Assembly: GCA_946406115.1 (NCBI GenBank)
Contig: OX291551.1
Span: forward strand, 1,550,001 to 1,614,000
DNA length: 64,000 nucleotides
Direction: 5' to 3'
DNA from: Apoda limacodes
Taxonomy: Eukaryota; Arthropoda; Insecta; Lepidoptera; Limacodidae
The notes beneath the pieces are model-generated. The model had not been told where the DNA came from, ran no database searches, and saw nothing but the letters and a program-made list of their open reading frames with translations. This document shows, one piece after another, positions 9,609 to 19,598 of this stretch (the stretch's first letter is position 1; the number at the start of each line of letters is the position of its first letter). Made by a program: the position numbers and the translations under genes.

Positions 9609-9812
9609 TTAACGCGCAATGGCTCGTAAATTTAGCTTTGGCAATCGTGTAACACTGACAGCAGGATAGCAAATACCTAGATTATTAAACAAAATAGTAA
9701 GAGACAGCACGAAAGCATATGCAAGGACCGTCATATCGCCTATAAAGTGGTCTTCGAGCCGGATCATGTACCGTACACCAGCAAATATGGTCAACACACA
9801 TAGCATGACCAA
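9609..9812 (-). other. Unidentified hydrophobic open frame
   Basis: 67 codons with two likely membrane-spanning stretches (about LVMLCVLTIFAGV and TVLAYAFVLSLTILF) and a basic C-terminus. I do not recognise the family. It starts where the errantivirus env-like reading frame ends, so it may be a shifted continuation of that element, a scrap of another element, or an orphan exon. No convincing splice acceptor is visible at its upstream side. Confidence 0.2.
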
Positions 9813-9839
9813 GCGTTAACAAGAAAAGAAGTCATTGCT

Positions 9840-10880
9840 TCTTTTGATAATTGTATGGTGGTAAGCGTGCAGCTTTTATCCAGAGACTGAGTTTTGATTA
9901 TATTTTGTATGCAGTCTGTTTGAGAACGAACTTGATGATTTAGCTGTTCTTTAACCGATTGTTACTAAGCTTCGGGCATACAGCCTCTGTGGACATGAAT
10001 TCTTTTCCATTAGTTGCTATGAAAGGATATGGAGGAATAAGGACTTGGTGGTGTTTATTAGGTACTATGGATAGTTTGTAGAGATCTAGTGAAATTGTCG
10101 AGACTATGGGAAATTAAAAAAAAAAAATTATATCAGAATAATAATATCCTGGTTTTATTATATCGTAGAACTCTCTTGGGTCTAATTCTAAAATAAGTTC
10201 CTAACTATAAATTAATCTAAGTCTTTTTAGCATATTCTCTAAAATATCTATTTTTAACATAGAATGATGAGTGCTAGATGCTTTTACAAAATTTCTATTC
10301 TAAATAACTCTTGTAGCAGGTCATCGACGCTTTTGCTCATTATTGGTAGAAGTTGAGAAAATTTAGCTAATTTTAGGATATCTGCTTTTTTGTACGCTTG
10401 GTTATTTAACATAAAAATTAGGGTACTATTTTTTTTCTGATTTTCTACTAATTGGGACAAAACTTGGTTATGTTGAGTCATCCATTCTTTACTTAGACTA
10501 ATGTGATTATTATATTCTGAAGATAACCGGTCTTCGTTATTCTCTAGAACCTTAATGGCATTGTTATACTTAATAGCATCTGAATGGTCTAGGTTTCCTG
10601 TAATAGCTTTTATGATTGAACCTAAGCCGTCGACAAGACCTCTTTTAGCTCGCCTTGGTTTTAAACTAATTGGGATGAGGCTTCGATTAGTTTGTTCAAT
10701 AGGAAATCTATTTGCAACTCGTATAAGGATAATGTTTCGTTAGTAAGTTGTGTCCTGTAATTTTGTAGTTGGGTTTGCAATATATTAATGTTATTTTCGA
10801 TGTCATTTAAGTGAACATATTGTAAGAAAGTGTGGTAATGTGTAATAAGTTTGGTCGGTCCCAGTTTGAATGATAATAGT
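9840..10880 (-). pseudogene. Env remnant, baculovirus-F-like type
   Basis: The minus strand carries a basic cleavage-type motif RRAKR at about 10641-10655. A glycine-rich GLVDGLG segment, a KAITGNLD block and a long polar helix region through 10284 follow. A further block near 9960-10080 reads LIPPYPFIATNGKEF, then TEAVCPKL. This order (furin-type site, fusion-peptide-like segment, conserved ITGNLD, later IxPPxPF and C-rich part) is that of insect retroviral envelope proteins related to baculovirus F proteins. The frame stops at 10284 and is shifted and interrupted beyond, with no clear transmembrane anchor in frame. It is an old, broken copy. Confidence 0.7.
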
Positions 10881-10901
10881 CCTGGTCCATCATCCAGACT
10901 C

Positions 10902-12053
10902 TCAAGTTTTATCTCCTGGTTCCTTGTCAGATGTAGAGTTATTGTCAGCAGTATCCTGCAACAATTTTGAGCTGTTAGGGACGCGTTTTAGACGGGATTT
11001 AGCTATAGGATTACGTTTTTTGGAAGTGTAAATATGTATTGGTAGGTCAGCTAAAACGATATCTTGAGTGTATCTTGGGGCTAACTTTTGACGGTTTGCC
11101 AGAGGATTTTTAATAAACACTTGTTGTTGAGGTTGATATTCAACCTCAGGTTAACGGGTTTTATTCCTGTTTTCTATTAGGGTTGTACGATGTTCTAGAG
11201 ATGACTCGTTAATTATGTCATAAACTGTTTTCATTTGGTCTCGGTGCGTTTGTACGTACTGTTAGGTCCAAGTCTAAGGGGTCTCTAAGGTCAAAATGGC
11301 CGGTTATGACGTCGAAAGGACTACATTTAGTGAAACTATGAACAGAACTATTATACGCTATTATTGCATAAGGCATTAAGTTTATTACGAGTTTGTCCTT
11401 TTGTTTTAATGTTAAAATTCGAAGGTGTTCCAGAATTGTCGAATGGAATCTTTCTATAATACCGTTTTCGTTTGGTGTATGAGTAAGGGTTCTATGGTGA
11501 CTTATTCCGTGTAAGCGTGTAAATTCCGCGAATAATTGATTTGTAAATTCAATTCCGTTGTCCGTTACTATAGTCAAGGGTAGTCCGTGATGAGTACAAA
11601 ATTGTAATAATCCTTGTAATATACTAATAGCCGTGCCATCTCTGAGATGAAAAGCTTGGCCGTACTTATAAAACACATCTACAAAGGTTAAAAACTTCTC
11701 GTTTTGTGCTGTAAGTAGGTCCATGTGAATAATTTCGAAAGGCTTTTTGGCGGGGGAACAATATTAAACTTTTGTTTTATAGGATTGCGCTCATACTTGG
11801 CTTGACCACATATAGTGCACTCGTTTTTGTACTTAGTTATGTGATCTTTTAGCTTAGGCCAGTAATATTTTCGTGAGAGTGCTAAGTAGCACTCGTTAAT
11901 ACCACGGTGATTGGTTATACCTTCGTGATATAATTTAATTATTTCCTGTTGCTTTAAATAATATTTGACATTTTCTAATTCGGTTTTGGCTAATACAAGA
12001 TTCATCGATGAACTCTTGAATTTATCTTGAATAATAGGTATAATAGAATACAT
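10902..12053 (-). pseudogene. Gypsy integrase
   Basis: The upstream frame (12053-11688) holds the H2C2 zinc-binding domain (H...NHRGINE...CTICGQAKYER). A frame change near 11700 leads to the core: the first Asp in MDLLTAQNEK, the second in VTDNGIEF and the Glu in NGIIERFH, so the DDE triad is present across 11724-11218. A separate frame at 11120-10902 has the C-terminal tail NPLANRQKLAPRYTQD and ending KSRLKRVP. This enzyme would insert the element cDNA. At least two frame breaks make it non-functional. Confidence 0.8.
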
Positions 12054-12248
12054 AGCTAAGGGTGGAGAGATGAGAAGGGCGGTTTTTATTTTAGGGTTAA
12101 CGTATTTCTTGATAGCATTGACTACGTCAGATTCTAAATGCGATTCTGAGATTTGTACAGAAGTGCGTGTATGCGTGTCAAATGGTTTGCTTGCGGTCGG
12201 TTTCTTTTTTATGTCACCTACTAAGGTTAAGCATAACTGTCTATAAAA

Positions 12249-13492
12249 TTAATTGAGGGGCTCGTCAGTGATAGGGACTTCTAAAATGGAGTTTTTGTTA
12301 CTCGTGTGTGCGGTCAATGTTTCAGAATTTGAGATAGCGGTTAGATTTTCTGATGGATTTGCTAATATAAAACTTATTTCTTCGTTGTGAATTTCCACGC
12401 GTGAAAGAGCGTCTGCGTTTGTGTTACTTATTCCCTTTTTGTAAATGACTGTAAAGTCGTATTCACTGAGCTTTAAGCGCCATCTAGTGAGTCGGGAATT
12501 GGGTTCTTTAATATTCATAATCCACTGAAGTGGCTGTAATAATTTTGAACTTTCGTCGAAAAAGGTATGGCCGAAAGTTTTTCGTAGCCCAAACTATGGC
12601 TAGAAGCTCTTTTTCTATCGTACTGTAATTAATTAGGCTCTCGTTAAGAGTGCAAGAAGCATATGAGATAGGTTTATCTGATCCTACTGTTCCTTGGGAT
12701 AAAAGAGCACCAATGGCTATATTAGAAGCGTCTATCGTAAGAATAAATTCTTTGTTAAAGTCAGGATATTGAAGTATGGTGTCATTAGTCAGGAGAATTT
12801 TACATTTTTCAAAACTGTTCATATACTGAGAGTCAAAGTTGATTTTTCTTCCCTTTTTTAGGCATTGTGTTAGGGGTTTCGTTATTCGAGCGAAGTCTGG
12901 AATAAACTTTCTGTAGTAACCAATTAAACCGAGAAATTGTTTTATTTGTTTAAGGGGTACTTTTCTATCGCTTCTATTTTAGCAGGGTTCGATTTGATAC
13001 CGTGATTACTGATAATGTGTCCTAAATAGGCGGTCTCTAATTTTAGAAATTCGGATTTGTCCATTTGGATTTTGAAGTTTGATTCCCTGAGTCTCTGAAA
13101 TACGCGTTCAAGATTTATTATATGTTCCTGTAGGGACGTACTGAAAATGATTATGTCATCAAGGTACACAAGACAGATTGAATTTTGGAGGCCTGTCAGG
13201 ACGTTATCCATCACTCTCTGAAAGGTTGATGAGCTATTTTTGAGCCCCATAGGCATTCTTAAATATTCGAAGTGGCCGTGCTCTACGTTGAACGCGGTTT
13301 TTGGGATATCATTGGGGCTATCTCTACCTGGTAAAAACCACTTGCTAAGTCAAGGGTGCTGAAATATTGGCATTTTCCTAGTTTGTCCAGGACGTCTGAA
13401 ATATTTGGAATCAGATATTTATCATTTATTGTTTTTCGTTGAGTTTTCGGAAATCAACGACTAAACGCCATTTTTGTTTGCCCGATGCGTCT
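12249..13492 (-). pseudogene. Gypsy reverse transcriptase and RNase H
   Basis: The RT fingers are truncated, beginning WRLVVDF. Then comes MPMGLKNSSSTFQRVMD and the active site VYLDDIIIFST (YLDD at about 13155-13166). A one-base shift near 12945 breaks the frame before [15 protein letters not shown]. RNase H follows with [16 protein letters not shown] and [13 protein letters not shown], and ends with the connection TRWRLKLSEYDF and NTNADALSRVE. The catalytic residues I can see are present, but frame breaks and the missing N-terminus mean no active product. Confidence 0.82.
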
Positions 13493-14567
13493 GACTGCTA
13501 CAGTAAAACATTCATTCATTAAATATCTAAATCTATGCTTAACCTACCGACAGCAGAAACTAATCGAAAATGCCTTATTAACGACGTAAACTGAATACCA
13601 TTACAAGACAAAAAAATGCATAAGTTGGAACGCCAGTCAAGCAACAAAAAATACCCGGAAGTGTAATGCTAATTGGAAACTACTAAAGCTACACGGATAT
13701 AAACCGAAGAAGCTGATGCAAATGAATACTATCAAAGAAGAATTAGAACACAGAAGAGTCTAGAAGCCAGCACGCAGACCACAAACGGCAAAGCAGTCAT
13801 TTTCCCTTCTTGTATATATTTATTATCCTGCTGGCTAAAGGGTGCTGGTACCGGTCGGTTCTATCCTTCCCATTCCACATTCTAGACTGCGAAGTCCTAC
13901 ACTACCTGTCCTCTCTACTCCGTCTTAATGGTGTCTTGGGCAGAGTTAATTGGCACACATAGGAATGCCATGAGATGGTCGGGACACTACTAGAACCACT
14001 CACAAATGCGAACTGGAAACGCTGCATACCTTCCAGTGGTTGAGGACCCTCCGTTTCTTCAATTACCACCTTTTTGAACGTTTGCGCTTTTCCAGCCCGC
14101 AGTTTTGAGCACTCTACAGAACCCTCTCATCGACGGTTCTTTTCCTATGTGACCCGTTCCTTGAGTCTTTGCAGTGGAACGCTGGCTGGTAAGACGCTGG
14201 AACGGAACGGAGCATACGTTATTTATGGACATTACAATGACCTGACAGCAATGACGTAATATTTTGTTTTTTTTTATATCGATGGCCTTACTGGCATGAA
14301 ATTAGATATAATTACATGGAGATAAAAAAAATTACATAGGCTTATAATTACATTTCAAATGCATGCATTCTATTTTTAAATTACAGTATCAATGAATGCA
14401 CTTTTCGAAACAAAACTGTATGTTTATTAATCACATTCGAAACAAATCCTATCTACTAAACTATATTACCTATTAAATTATAAATATTTACAATGGTATC
14501 CTAATTACGAACTTTTTGAGACGGTTGAAATAGACCGAACCAACCTCTCTACGCGTACGATTATTTC
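13493..14567. other. No recognisable gene
   Basis: The sequence between two gypsy remnants. 13800-14260 is less AT-rich and may be old transposon DNA, but I find no domain. A 61-codon frame at 14074-14259 shows no similarity I recognise. Confidence 0.4.
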
Positions 14568-15200
14568 TTAAAAACACATTCTCTTCGCGCCGCTACTTTG
14601 AAAGGTCGTAAAATATCGATATGGAACCTTTGGTTTAGGTATAATTGGTTCCAATTGTTCCTTACGAATGTTTTTCTCACGTTTTTGGCAAATTACAGAC
14701 GATTTTATGTAATTTTCTATTATAGCCCGTGCACCCGGACTATAATTATGCTCTTGGAATTTACCTAGACACTTATAATTATAAACACCTAAATGACCTC
14801 CTGACATTGCGTCGTCATGAATTTCAGCTAGAAGTTCATACATTACACTATTAGGTATAACATATTTGGATATCTCTCTATTTATGAATTTTCGAGAGTG
14901 CGTTAAAAGATTTTCCCTAATGAAAAAGCCTTTGAACCGTGGAGTTCCGCGATTCAACAATCTATTGCGAATATTCGTACAAAATTCATCCCGGCTTTGT
15001 TCTTTTGATAAGCGATCGATTTGTATAGCCAAAACTACTAAACTATCTTTAAAATCTGTCTTTTCGTCTTCCTCTAGTAGATAACGCGACATATAATCTG
15101 CTAATGTGTTTAGCTTGTCTTTTAAATGATTAACAGTGAACTGAAACTCCTGTAATGCTAATATCCACCTGGCTAACCGACCTGACTTGTTTCGGTTTAA
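14568..15200 (-). pseudogene. Second Ty3/gypsy fragment: RNase H end and integrase zinc domain
   Basis: The minus strand from 15200 reads GRLARWILALQEFQFTVNH, then LNTLADYMSR (the end of RNase H/tether). It continues to an integrase zinc-binding domain, AEIHDDAMSGGHLGVYNY, with CQKREKN completing the H2C2 set, ending near VPYRYFTTF. The core DDE domain is absent below 14568. It differs in sequence from the errantivirus upstream and from the mag-like element at 44-49 kb, so this is a third gypsy lineage, truncated on both sides. Confidence 0.78.
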
Positions 15201-15733
15201 TACCTACTTTAATAGTAACCTAATGTTTAAAACATGGTATTTCTGAAACGCTCAACGGGTGAAACTGAAATTTGTATTATCTGCATTATACCACAGGAAC
15301 ATCAAATAAGCCTAATGATTAATTATTAATGAACTCTTAGTAATTGTGACTTATTAAAATGGTTATAGTTTCATCGTCGATCTGATCAAAATGAGCAGGA
15401 GCAACCAACAAGACTTATTGCTACTTAATATTAAGATCAAATATTTTCTTACAGATACAGTAAATATTGAGCTCTGTTATACTAGAAAAAGAATACATTA
15501 AGATCACACATTCTGTAAAACTGAAGTTTCACTGAAGAAAACATGGACTCAGACTGGTAATTTTCAAATGTATCTTAAAAAAATATATTTGAAACAAATA
15601 TATGAAATCGTGGTTAGTATGTACAAAAGGGGATGCTAAAGGGAAAAAAATGGGATGAAGCAACCGAGTTGCGGTAAAGAAAAGGAGACACTAAGTTAAA
15701 TTATTTTAGGACTTGTATGATATGGTTTATGGT
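15201..15733. other. No gene seen
   Basis: AT-rich sequence between the gypsy fragment and the duplicated segment. Nothing is supported. Confidence 0.4.
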
Positions 15734-16330
15734 GTCCTCATGAGACCCCATTTTGATGATGTAGATCTATAGAGTACATCTTCGCCAGCAACGTTTGTAT
15801 GAGGCACTTTTCCTGTTACCCCTAGTTAGCCTAGAGGAATTTGTCCAAAAATATTATATTCCAAAATTATGGTATTATATTATTATTTTTGACATAAATT
15901 CATGATTTAATTTATTCTTGCAGTTCTTCAATTGTGTCCAACCAACCTTCCACATCTGGCGTATCTTGCGGAGAAAAAGATTGCACAATAAACCCAGTCT
16001 CAATTTGTTTTTTGAATCTTAAATACTTTTATCAGTTTGAGTTAAACTTTAACAGGTAGTTTTAAATGTATGTGTATGATAATTTATGGAGTCCTCATGA
16101 GAACCCATGCTGATGATGTAGATCTATAGAGTACATCTTCGCTAGCAACGTTTGTATGGCGCACCTTTCCTGTGACCCCTTCCCGCCCACCTATAGGGAT
16201 TTGTCCAAAAATATTATTCTCCAAAATTTATTCTTGCAGGTCTCCCTTCAATTGTGTCTGACCAACCTTCCACATCTGGCGTATCATGCGGAGAAAAGGA
16301 ATGCACAATAAACCCTGTCACAAGTGGTAC
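15734..16330 (+). repeat. Local duplication containing splice-acceptor-like exon starts
   Basis: GTCCTCATGAGA at 15734 recurs at 16091, with about 125 bp of downstream match (including GATGTAGATCTATAGAGTACATCTTCG-type sequence). A second block, TTATTCTTGCAG followed by CAATTGTGTC and CCTTCCACATCTGGCGTAT, lies near 15911-15990 and again near 16230-16310. The order is kept, with spacings of 357 and 320, so one roughly 280-bp segment was duplicated in tandem and unit 1 gained about 40 bp. Each unit ends with a polypyrimidine-AG that looks like an intron acceptor. Confidence 0.72.
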
Positions 16331-18862
16331 GGAAATGGCGTTTAATATCCATAACAGAAAAACTAATCGGTCTTTCTGTTATGAAACAAAGTCCAAAGTG
16401 CTATATGTTTTTTTAAAAAAATATTTATTTTGCCATCTAAGAAGACTTTGAATAAAATGATCAATGAATTGAATATCAAACCAGGAATCAACACTCAAGT
16501 ATTAAAAGCAGTGAAGGGGGAGGTAATTGGACAAATAATATAACTTATTGATTTGCAACGATATTGAGAGCATTTCTAATATTTAAACCTTTTATATTGC
16601 ATTATCATACCTCCTGCAATCTAGCAATAAATGATGATTTTAAATAAAATCAGGATATTAAGTTGGTTAAAAATAATTCTCATTCTTTATTTTCTACCAT
16701 AAAATGTGGTTGCGATCTTAATTAATGAGCAGTCTATTGTATTATAATGAATTTGACTGGTTATTTCATCTCTGTTTCATGAGGTGCAGCTAGTTTAAAA
16801 TAAGCCTAGGCATCCACCCTGATATAACTGCAATTATTTATAGCCATTCATATATTGTCTTTTCTATAAGAAATGTGATTAACTTTTATTTTCAGATGAC
16901 GTAATGGCCCTAAAAGGACACACACTTAGAGTCATTCAGGATCCATCCCATTTGATAAAGGGCTTGCGAAATAATTTTGTGACGAAAAATATAATATTTG
17001 AAAATAAAATTTCTAAATGGAATGACATTGTGGATGTGCGCGGAATCGGGCGTCAGTTCAATTGGTTCCGCAGATAGGATGCGGAGAGAGAGTTGTTGGC
17101 GGATTCTGTAGCGGTCCTCGGAATGTGTCGGGATGATGGCTCGTCGGCGGTGACTTCGGTAAATAGGTCCAAATGGTGGATGCTAACACACAAGTAAATG
17201 AAAACAGCAAATTACGCAGCGGTATTTAATCTTCGGATTACAATTTTATATTGGCTATATTATAACACGCGTGTTGTCGCGATGCGTCTTCGGCGAGCGG
17301 GGCGGGGGGCGCTTCAATGAGCGTTAGGTGCGTTCGTGACGGCTAACTTGGTACAACTGTCTGTCGATGCAGCGGGCGGCTTGCAAGGCGCTGGCGGCCT
17401 TGGGTACCTTTCCATCGTAGGTGTCGGTATGGTCACGTAGTCTTGTACATTGGGTCCCGTAGAATTATGTCAGTTATATATAACGTACGGTCGGTAGTCG
17501 GGTGTAGGGAATTTATTTATTTATAATATAGGTATAAAGGAAAATAAGAAAATATATGCGAGCAAATTCGGGGGGCGAATTTTAGCGAACAGTGGAGGTG
17601 TACAAAACTGACAGTAACCATGCTGAAATGAGACTTTTATACAAATTGAACGACGAGCATGTCCTTCCAGACAAAATTAAGAAGACGAAGGTGATTTCAA
17701 AAATTTTGTTGTTTTAGTTTTGATAGTCTCATATTCGTGACCAAATCATAAATAAGTACGTTCATGATTCATGCTTCAATTACATAGTTACCTGTACAAT
17801 CTATACGTAATTACCTCTACTATAGGGTTACGCAGGTATCATTTTGGCTCAGTACATTAAACTTTGTGATTCAGAACCTCAAGCATGCCGTGATTAGTGC
17901 GGTCTTAGAGTCCTTGTGTAACCTGAAGACATAGATAGATTAAAAGACCTACGGGTAGCCCATTTTCTAAATATATTTATAAACTGATTATAATGCAAAT
18001 TTTTTGTTTAGGCAATGAAGGTAATTTTTTAATACAATCGTCATCATAATAAAAAAGTGTATGCTGACCAATAAAAAGTTAATAATAATTTATGTTTTGC
18101 AGGTCAAAAATTGCACAAGAGTGTTTAGCAAGACTGTGGCAGCTACATTATCATACACAGCTCAATTTAGTAAGTATTTAACTTCATAACTTACTAGCAT
18201 TTACCCGCAGTTTCGCCCGTACAGAATCTGGTTATCGCCGTGGGATTCCTACCTACTTATTAATTGTGATAAAAAATATTTTATATTATTCCTCTAGCTT
18301 CCATCCCTGAGCATAAAACTTTTTTTTCTGTTCGGAATAGAATCATCATCTCATTTTAAACCTAAATACTTACTTCACATAGCTTTAAAAAAATTGTGAG
18401 GAAGTTTATAGTTTGTCCACGTAGAGTTCAATTCTATAGGTAATCGCAACCCTGGAAAATTCAAAAGTTCTTGCAGGAATAATCAGTTAGACAACCTTTG
18501 AATTTTCCAGGATAGAAAGTAGTATATAACTATCTCCGACCTTCTTTTAACTACAGCTATCTAAAAATTCAAGCTATTCTGAAGTAAAAGTTACCGAGCG
18601 CACATATTGTAGTGGGAACCAGAAGCACTGCTATAATCCGCCACATTAAAGCAAGTTTTGAGCCATACAAGCGTTCTATAACTTAATATATACTCTAAAG
18701 TATATCAACATTATATCAATTAAATATGTTTTTACTGATTTTTGGTTTGTTTCCATGTTACAGCTCAATATGCCGATGGAATGGAATGGCCGAAATATTT
18801 TTTAGAACACTGCTTCTGCTTTTATATAATTAACACTAGTGGTAAAAAGTATTTTGTCAACT
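16240..18862 (+). pseudogene. P-element/THAP9-like transposase remnant with introns
   Basis: A putative early exon (about 16240-16540) ends with a helical stretch KKTLNKMINELNIKP. After a ttttcag acceptor at 16895, an exon reads GHTLRVIQDPSHLIKGLRNN, then ENKISKWNDIV. The frame resumes at 17592 with EVYKTDSNHAEMRLLYKLND, then KIKKTK and a donor at 17689/17690. The next exon, 18103-18169, reads VKNCTRVFSKTVAATLSY and is bounded by tttgcag and gtaagt. A last piece from 18764 is uncertain. DPPHLxKxxRNN, KWxxI, and KMKVxxAxQVFSxTVAA are the landmark order of P-type transposases and THAP9. The THAP zinc domain and the first catalytic region are missing, and an LTR splits the exon, so it is inactive. 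Confidence 0.72.
17035..17591. mobile_element. Solo LTR, 557 bp, with 5-bp target duplication GTGGA
   Basis: The P-like transposase codons GTG GAG are split. GTGGA stands at 17030-17034 and again at 17592-17596. Between them is a unit starting TGTGCGCGGAATCGG and ending TTTTAGCGAACA, so it has TG...CA ends, with short inverted termini TGT/ACA. It carries a TATA-like TATATATAAC near 17475 and no coding sequence. A single LTR with a clean 5-bp duplication is the product of recombination between the two LTRs of a full gypsy, BEL/Pao or retrovirus-like element. Its orientation is not certain. Confidence 0.82.
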
Positions 18863-18904
18863 AAATATTAAAAATGTAAAAGTAATTTTTGAGAAACAAT
18901 CACA

Positions 18905-19076
18905 GACAACAAAAATTTAAGTTGGCGGTTCTTAGGTCTTTACCAGATTTACCATGCAGTTTTGCTATCTCTTCCCACGCTGCATTTCGTAATGTACTGT
19001 CGCGATATTCAACGCATTTAATATTATAAATGACGCCATATCGTTAAACTAAATCTATTAAATTTTCATCTCCCAT
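18905..19076 (-). pseudogene. MADF-domain remnant with in-frame stop
   Basis: From the ATG at 19074-19076 the minus strand reads MGDENLIDLV, then a TAA (19044-19046), then RYGVIYNIKCVEYRDSTLRN and AAWEEIAKLHG. This is the start of a MADF DNA-binding domain (LIxLVxxxPxLYDxxxxxYxDxxxRxxAWxEIA). MADF proteins are transcription factors (MADF-BESS type), or partners of PIF/Harbinger transposases. The domain breaks off after GKSGKD. The stop removes all but the first ten residues, so it is a pseudogene or a single-base decay. It directly borders the 3' end of the P-like remnant. Confidence 0.65.
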
Positions 19077-19371
19077 TTTATAACCTAAACGCATGCGCCG
19101 ACGTTCTGTGCAAGTCTGACGCGTTGCGAATGTAGGTTCTAGAAACACACAGGTTTTACGCGTGGGACAGCGTTTTATTATCCCTTCTGTATTATTATCG
19201 ATCTGGAGATCGCAGGTCGACGTTTCGTGGGACACAGCGTTGCGTACGACTAGTGTGTCTCTAAGCCATCTGTTTCCATACAAATTCCAAGGTCCAGATA
19301 TCATAATGCGTCGCATACGTTACGTACGTAGGACCGGTCTGTCTCTACCATAAAGGTAAGTTTTATCACAG

Positions 19372-19383
19372 CTCCTTAAATTT
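19372..19383. repeat. Target-site duplication of I-type LINE copy 1 (left)
   Basis: CTCCTTAAATTT, repeated exactly at 25149-25160, brackets the LINE at 19384-25148. Confidence 0.9.
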
Positions 19384-19598
19384 TCTTTCTTTCTTTCTTT
19401 TCTTAGAGAATGGCAGTCATACTACTTCTAAGTATATTTTGCCAGCATCATGTCTGAGAAACTATATCAGTTCGAACAATTTTAAGCCACGATCAATCAG
19501 AAAATCTGAAACAAACAACAAACTAACTACAAACTAATATAAAATGAGTCAATATAACACAAAGAAAATGGTACAATGACATATGTTACATGAGCATA

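Larger units (their letters stand above)
9840..13492 (-). mobile_element. Errantivirus-like gypsy element, 3' part, both ends lost
   Basis: On the minus strand, from 13492 downward, come a reverse transcriptase lacking its N-terminus, RNase H, the integrase zinc domain and core, the integrase C-terminus, and then an env-like frame. The element starts abruptly within the RT block WRLVVDF near 13490. Gag, protease, the RT N-terminus and both LTRs are absent. Several single-base shifts break pol. Carrying env after pol, and the particular env type, place it with errantiviruses (insect gypsy-type endogenous retroviruses). No target duplications can be seen. Confidence 0.82.
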
